Source of the DNA: Planctomycetota bacterium
GTDB taxonomy: Bacteria > Planctomycetota > Planctomycetia > Gemmatales > Gemmataceae
Length of the DNA: 64,000 bases
Direction of reading: 5' to 3'
Assembly (NCBI GenBank): GCA_021413735.1
Contig: JAIOPV010000188.1
Coordinates: 1 to 64,000 of the forward strand
A model generated the notes under the pieces. The model saw nothing but the letters and a program-made list of their open reading frames with translations. It was not told the DNA's origin and did no database searches. How positions within the stretch are numbered: the first letter of the stretch is position 1; every line of letters begins with the position of its first letter. Below, piece by piece: positions 61,337-64,000 of this stretch. The translations under genes were made by a program, and so were the position numbers.

Positions 61337-63205
61337 GTGCCACGACGATGCTACATCACTTCCGTCGGCCAGTTCTTGCCCGGTGAACCCGTCAGCAACG
61401 ACCAGATCGAAGCACGCCTCGGACAGATCGGCAGCAAGCCCTCCGCACTTCGCGAACGTGTGCTGCGCCAAAACAAAATTGAGCAGCGCTATTATGCGAT
61501 CGACGATCAGCAACGCACCGTGACGAGCAACGCTCGCATGGCAGCGGAAGCTGTTCGTGCTGCTATCGCGAACAGCACCGTCGATCTCAAAGACATCGAC
61601 TTGCTGGTTGCGGCGACATCACAGGGCGATCTGCCGTTGCCGGGGTTCGCCAGCATGGTGCAGGGCGAACTCCAGATGCCAACGTGCGAAATCGCCACGC
61701 TGCACGGCATCTGTGCGAGTAGTGTCGTCGCGTTGCGGCACGCTGCCCTCGCTGTCGGCTCGGGTGAAGTTAAGACAGCCGTATGCGTCGCCAGCGAGTT
61801 CGCGAGTCGGCTCTTAAAAGCATCGCGATTTCGGGCACAGGGCGACGGCGACGAGAAGCGATTGCCATTCGAGACGGAGTTTCTGCGCTGGATGCTTTCC
61901 GACGGGGCGGGGGCATTGCTCATCAGCGATACGCCAGCGCCGCGTGGGTTGTCGCTCGAAGTTGAGTCGATCACGCTGAAGTCGCATGCGGGGCGGTTTC
62001 CGCCGTGCATGTTCGTCGGCAACAAGGACGAAGTTCACGCAACTCCGTCGGTGGGCTGGCTCGATCATCTCAGTTATGAATCCGCTTCTGCGTCAGGCGC
62101 GATCAACCTTCACCAAACCACGGCGCTGCTGAACGATGTCGTGCGGTTGTGTGTGAATGGCGTCTTCGAGTTGATCGAAGATGGCAAGATCGACCCGAAG
62201 GGCATCGACTGGTGGCTGACGCATTACTCGTCGCATCTGTTCCGCGAGCAAGCATACGAACTGTTCGTGCGTGGCGGGCTGACCATCGACCAGAGCCGTG
62301 TGTTCACGAACCTGTACACGACCGGTAACGTCGGCTCGGCATCGTTCCCGTTGATGCTCGGCGACTTGTTCCGCAGCGGCAAACTGAAACCGGGTGAACG
62401 CATCCTGGGTATCGTTCCCGAGAGTGGGCGGTTCCTGTTCGGGTATGTCGTGCTGCGGGTCGTGGGTAGCGAACCGCACGACACCGAGATGCCGCACATT
62501 GCGACTGTCTCGGAGCCGCCGGACATCAAGACGAGCGGTGCCCCGATCGAGGAATCGCTGGTTCGGCAACTCGCATCTGTGTGGACCGACTTCGAGAGCA
62601 GGCTGAATCAGGTTCCGATTGTCGCGAAGATGTATCAGCATCGAATGACGTTGCAGGATTATCGTGATCTTCTGTTCAACTTGCGTCAGCAGGTGATCGA
62701 CGGCTCGCGGTGGATTTCGCGTGCTGCCTCGAACGTGACCCGCGAACACTTTCCGATACGGTCGGCGTTCATCGGGCATTCGCGCGACGAACACCGCGAT
62801 TTCGAGATGATCGAACGCGATTACGTCTCGGTTGGTGGCGATGTCGATGTGATTCGCAATGGCGAGAAGAACGTCGGCAGCACGGCGCTTTCGGAATACA
62901 TCCTGAGTAGGGCGAGTCGCGAGAACCCGTTCGATCTCATCGGGGCGATGTTCATTATCGAGGGGCTTGGTCGGCGGGTCGCGGCGCGATGGGCCGAGCA
63001 GATTCGCCTGCAATTGCACTTGGAGCCAAAGCAGGTATCGTTCCTGACGTATCACTCCGCGAGCGACGATGTCCACTTTGAACGCCTCGACGCGGCTGTG
63101 CAATCGGGCGTTCTCACCGACAAACTCGTGCCCGAAATCGTGAAAGCCGCCAAGGTGGTGGCGAGGCTGTACGTCCTGCAACTCGAAGAGATCGGGAACT
63201 TCTGA
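61337..63205 (+). CDS. StlD/DarB-like ketosynthase fused to heme-oxygenase-like domain
   Basis: A 622-residue protein with a GTG start (GAGG upstream). Residues 1-380 form a FabH-type thiolase fold: C126 in LHGICASSV, His296 (or 300) in WWLTHYSSH, Asn331 in TGNVGSAS. The segments KPSALRERVLRQNKIEQRYY and LRWMLSDGAGALL fit the StlD/DarB group of ketosynthases that build cyclohexanedione or dialkylresorcinol. Residues about 400-622 are all-helical and carry E542 and H573-x3-D577-x2-H580, the ligand pattern of heme-oxygenase-like dimetal oxygenases (CADD/UndA). Which substrate is used is open. A second gene starts one base after its stop. Confidence 0.72.
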   Translation: MPRRCYITSVGQFLPGEPVSNDQIEARLGQIGSKPSALRERVLRQNKIEQRYYAIDDQQRTVTSNARMAAEAVRAAIANSTVDLKDIDLLVAATSQGDLPLPGFASMVQGELQMPTCEIATLHGICASSVVALRHAALAVGSGEVKTAVCVASEFASRLLKASRFRAQGDGDEKRLPFETEFLRWMLSDGAGALLISDTPAPRGLSLEVESITLKSHAGRFPPCMFVGNKDEVHATPSVGWLDHLSYESASASGAINLHQTTALLNDVVRLCVNGVFELIEDGKIDPKGIDWWLTHYSSHLFREQAYELFVRGGLTIDQSRVFTNLYTTGNVGSASFPLMLGDLFRSGKLKPGERILGIVPESGRFLFGYVVLRVVGSEPHDTEMPHIATVSEPPDIKTSGAPIEESLVRQLASVWTDFESRLNQVPIVAKMYQHRMTLQDYRDLLFNLRQQVIDGSRWISRAASNVTREHFPIRSAFIGHSRDEHRDFEMIERDYVSVGGDVDVIRNGEKNVGSTALSEYILSRASRENPFDLIGAMFIIEGLGRRVAARWAEQIRLQLHLEPKQVSFLTYHSASDDVHFERLDAAVQSGVLTDKLVPEIVKAAKVVARLYVLQLEEIGNF

Positions 63206-63206
63206 G

Positions 63207-64000
63207 ATGCCGCCCACAGATGCCATCGACCGACTGAAAAGCGTGAACCACAACCCACAGGACCCGAACCCGTGGCTGGCGCTTTATCTCGACACGAGCA
63301 TCGCGCTTCACGAAACCGCCAAGGCGAATTTCCTGATTGATGTCGGCTCGCGGTCGCGGCAATACTTCTTCCCGCTGATCCGACCGCTGTGCCGATTGGG
63401 GATCGCGTTCAACAAGGTGCTGAAGACGTTCTTGCCGAACTTCCTTACGTCGTCGTGGTTGCTGCATCACTCGATTCATCTCGGCCTGAAGTGGTTCGTG
63501 TCGCCGTATGCGAACTATCTCGTGATGCGGCACTTCCACATCGGCACGGAGTTGCTTCAGTTCGTTGCGGGCAACGCGAAGGGCGTGAAGATGGAGTTCA
63601 AAGGACTCCGCCCCGAGAAACTGAAGGACTTGGTCAACAACGTGTTCCTCGATCACGATCTGAACATTTACAACTTCGTGATCGAGATCAACCGCCAGCT
63701 CCACGAGCAGAATCGCGACCTCGAACCGAAGGACGAACTCGATTTCAGTTGCATCACGGATGGCGACTTCCCGATTGAAGAGATGCCGCGAGGGTGGTTC
63801 AACTTCATCGACCTCGAAGCCGCGATTGAGATTTACACGCCGATGTATCAGCTCTTGCTGACCGATAGCGACTTCTGGCGTGCGTGCAACTCGCTGCAAC
63901 TCGACGAAACAATTGCCCTCTACGCGACGACGCTCATCAACGATCACAAGTTTCTTGGCCTCGTCAACAATCGCCATCCGATTGTTCCGGAATCGACGTT
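63207..64000 (+). CDS. Unrecognised gene coupled to the ketosynthase, runs off the window
   Basis: Open from ATG, one base after the ketosynthase stop, through the window end: at least 264 codons, 3-prime end not seen. It starts MPPTDAIDRLKSVNHNPQDP. Three or four hydrophobic helices occur (FFPLIRPLCRLGIAFNKVL, FLTSSWLLHHSIHLGLKWFV) and it is rich in His and acidic pairs: HHSIH, RHFHIGTELLQF, LDHDLNIYNFVIEINRQL, DHKFLG. Such spacing recalls membrane metal enzymes (desaturase-like) but no consensus is complete. The tight coupling suggests it acts on the ketosynthase product. Confidence 0.72.
   Translation, partial: MPPTDAIDRLKSVNHNPQDPNPWLALYLDTSIALHETAKANFLIDVGSRSRQYFFPLIRPLCRLGIAFNKVLKTFLPNFLTSSWLLHHSIHLGLKWFVSPYANYLVMRHFHIGTELLQFVAGNAKGVKMEFKGLRPEKLKDLVNNVFLDHDLNIYNFVIEINRQLHEQNRDLEPKDELDFSCITDGDFPIEEMPRGWFNFIDLEAAIEIYTPMYQLLLTDSDFWRACNSLQLDETIALYATTLINDHKFLGLVNNRHPIVPEST

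Noticed and set aside
62093-63977. Two long minus-strand frames at the right end
   Set aside because: They are antisense to the ketosynthase fusion and to the incomplete plus-strand gene at 63207; composition is typical of shadows.
1-64000. tRNA, rRNA or CRISPR array
   Set aside because: No cloverleaf-like sequence with a T-loop, no rRNA core sequence and no regularly spaced direct repeats were seen by eye; a covariance search could still find a tRNA.

Overview
The window looks like a chromosomal segment of a planctomycete of the Gemmata type (family Gemmataceae). This rests on protein families rather than a marker gene. There are four DUF1559 prepilin-like proteins with the N-terminal [15 protein letters not shown] signature, two of the large planctomycete beta-barrel proteins (BBP7 type), a CRTAC1-type FG-GAP protein, a PQQ-like propeller lipoprotein, a DUF6797-type sugar dehydrogenase-like protein, two copies of a Gemmata paralog family ending in HVRGCWVVDLVL, and a homolog of the formaldehyde-activating enzyme. 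No tRNA, rRNA or CRISPR array was seen.

Layout. Positions 1-8095 look like the right part of an integrative element, all on the minus strand: two tandem paralogous genes, a TOPRIM-containing primase-like protein, two small ORFs (one helix-turn-helix), a 202-residue protein, and a large serine recombinase. The recombinase gene lies at the edge of the element, directly against a Ser/Thr kinase gene that is cut after strand beta-5. From 8.1 to 21 kb there is ordinary chromosome: kinase stub, SDR and CAP-domain genes; a tandem pair of beta-barrel genes with duplicated leaders; a PfkB kinase; an FtsX-type exporter (permease plus ATPase); EttA; a lipoprotein; an aldo/keto reductase. From 21.5 to 27 kb there are two DUF1559 plus small-lipoprotein cassettes, a LysR regulator and a ceramidase-like protein. 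From 27.3 to 32.8 kb there is a run of plus-strand genes: a CtaG-polyferredoxin fusion, trpC, an APC permease and eutC without eutB.

From 32.8 to 45.5 kb: an Rpn/DUF4351 nuclease-like protein, a PQQ-like propeller, a 1754-residue DUF4011/DUF3320 helicase with a fused nuclease domain, an overlapping alpha/beta hydrolase, a LuxC-LuxE fatty-acid reductase pair, AMP nucleosidase and an MBL-fold protein. From 45.6 to 54.2 kb: a small predicted DNA-binding protein, two SDRs, a Fae-like protein lacking the usual histidine, an SMP-30-like protein, a large secreted dehydrogenase-like protein, a DUF1559 gene and a HEAT-like protein. From 54.3 to 56.4 kb there is a compact arsenic operon (arsR, MIP channel, DUF6428, arsC) behind a clear palindromic operator. 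The right end holds a TPR-CRTAC1 pair, a DUF1559-lipoprotein cassette and, at 61.3 kb, a StlD/DarB-like ketosynthase fused to a heme-oxygenase-like metal domain. One base after it begins an unrecognised gene that runs off the window.

The most interesting signals are the ketosynthase/oxygenase fusion and its coupled partner, which may open a lipid or aromatic polyketide locus; the Fae homolog without its catalytic histidine; the arsenic operon whose channel and DUF6428 proteins both end in cysteine-rich tails; the integrase-cut kinase; the CtaG-polyferredoxin fusion; and eutC without eutB. Long perfect hairpins, some sharing the same sequence, mark many gene ends.
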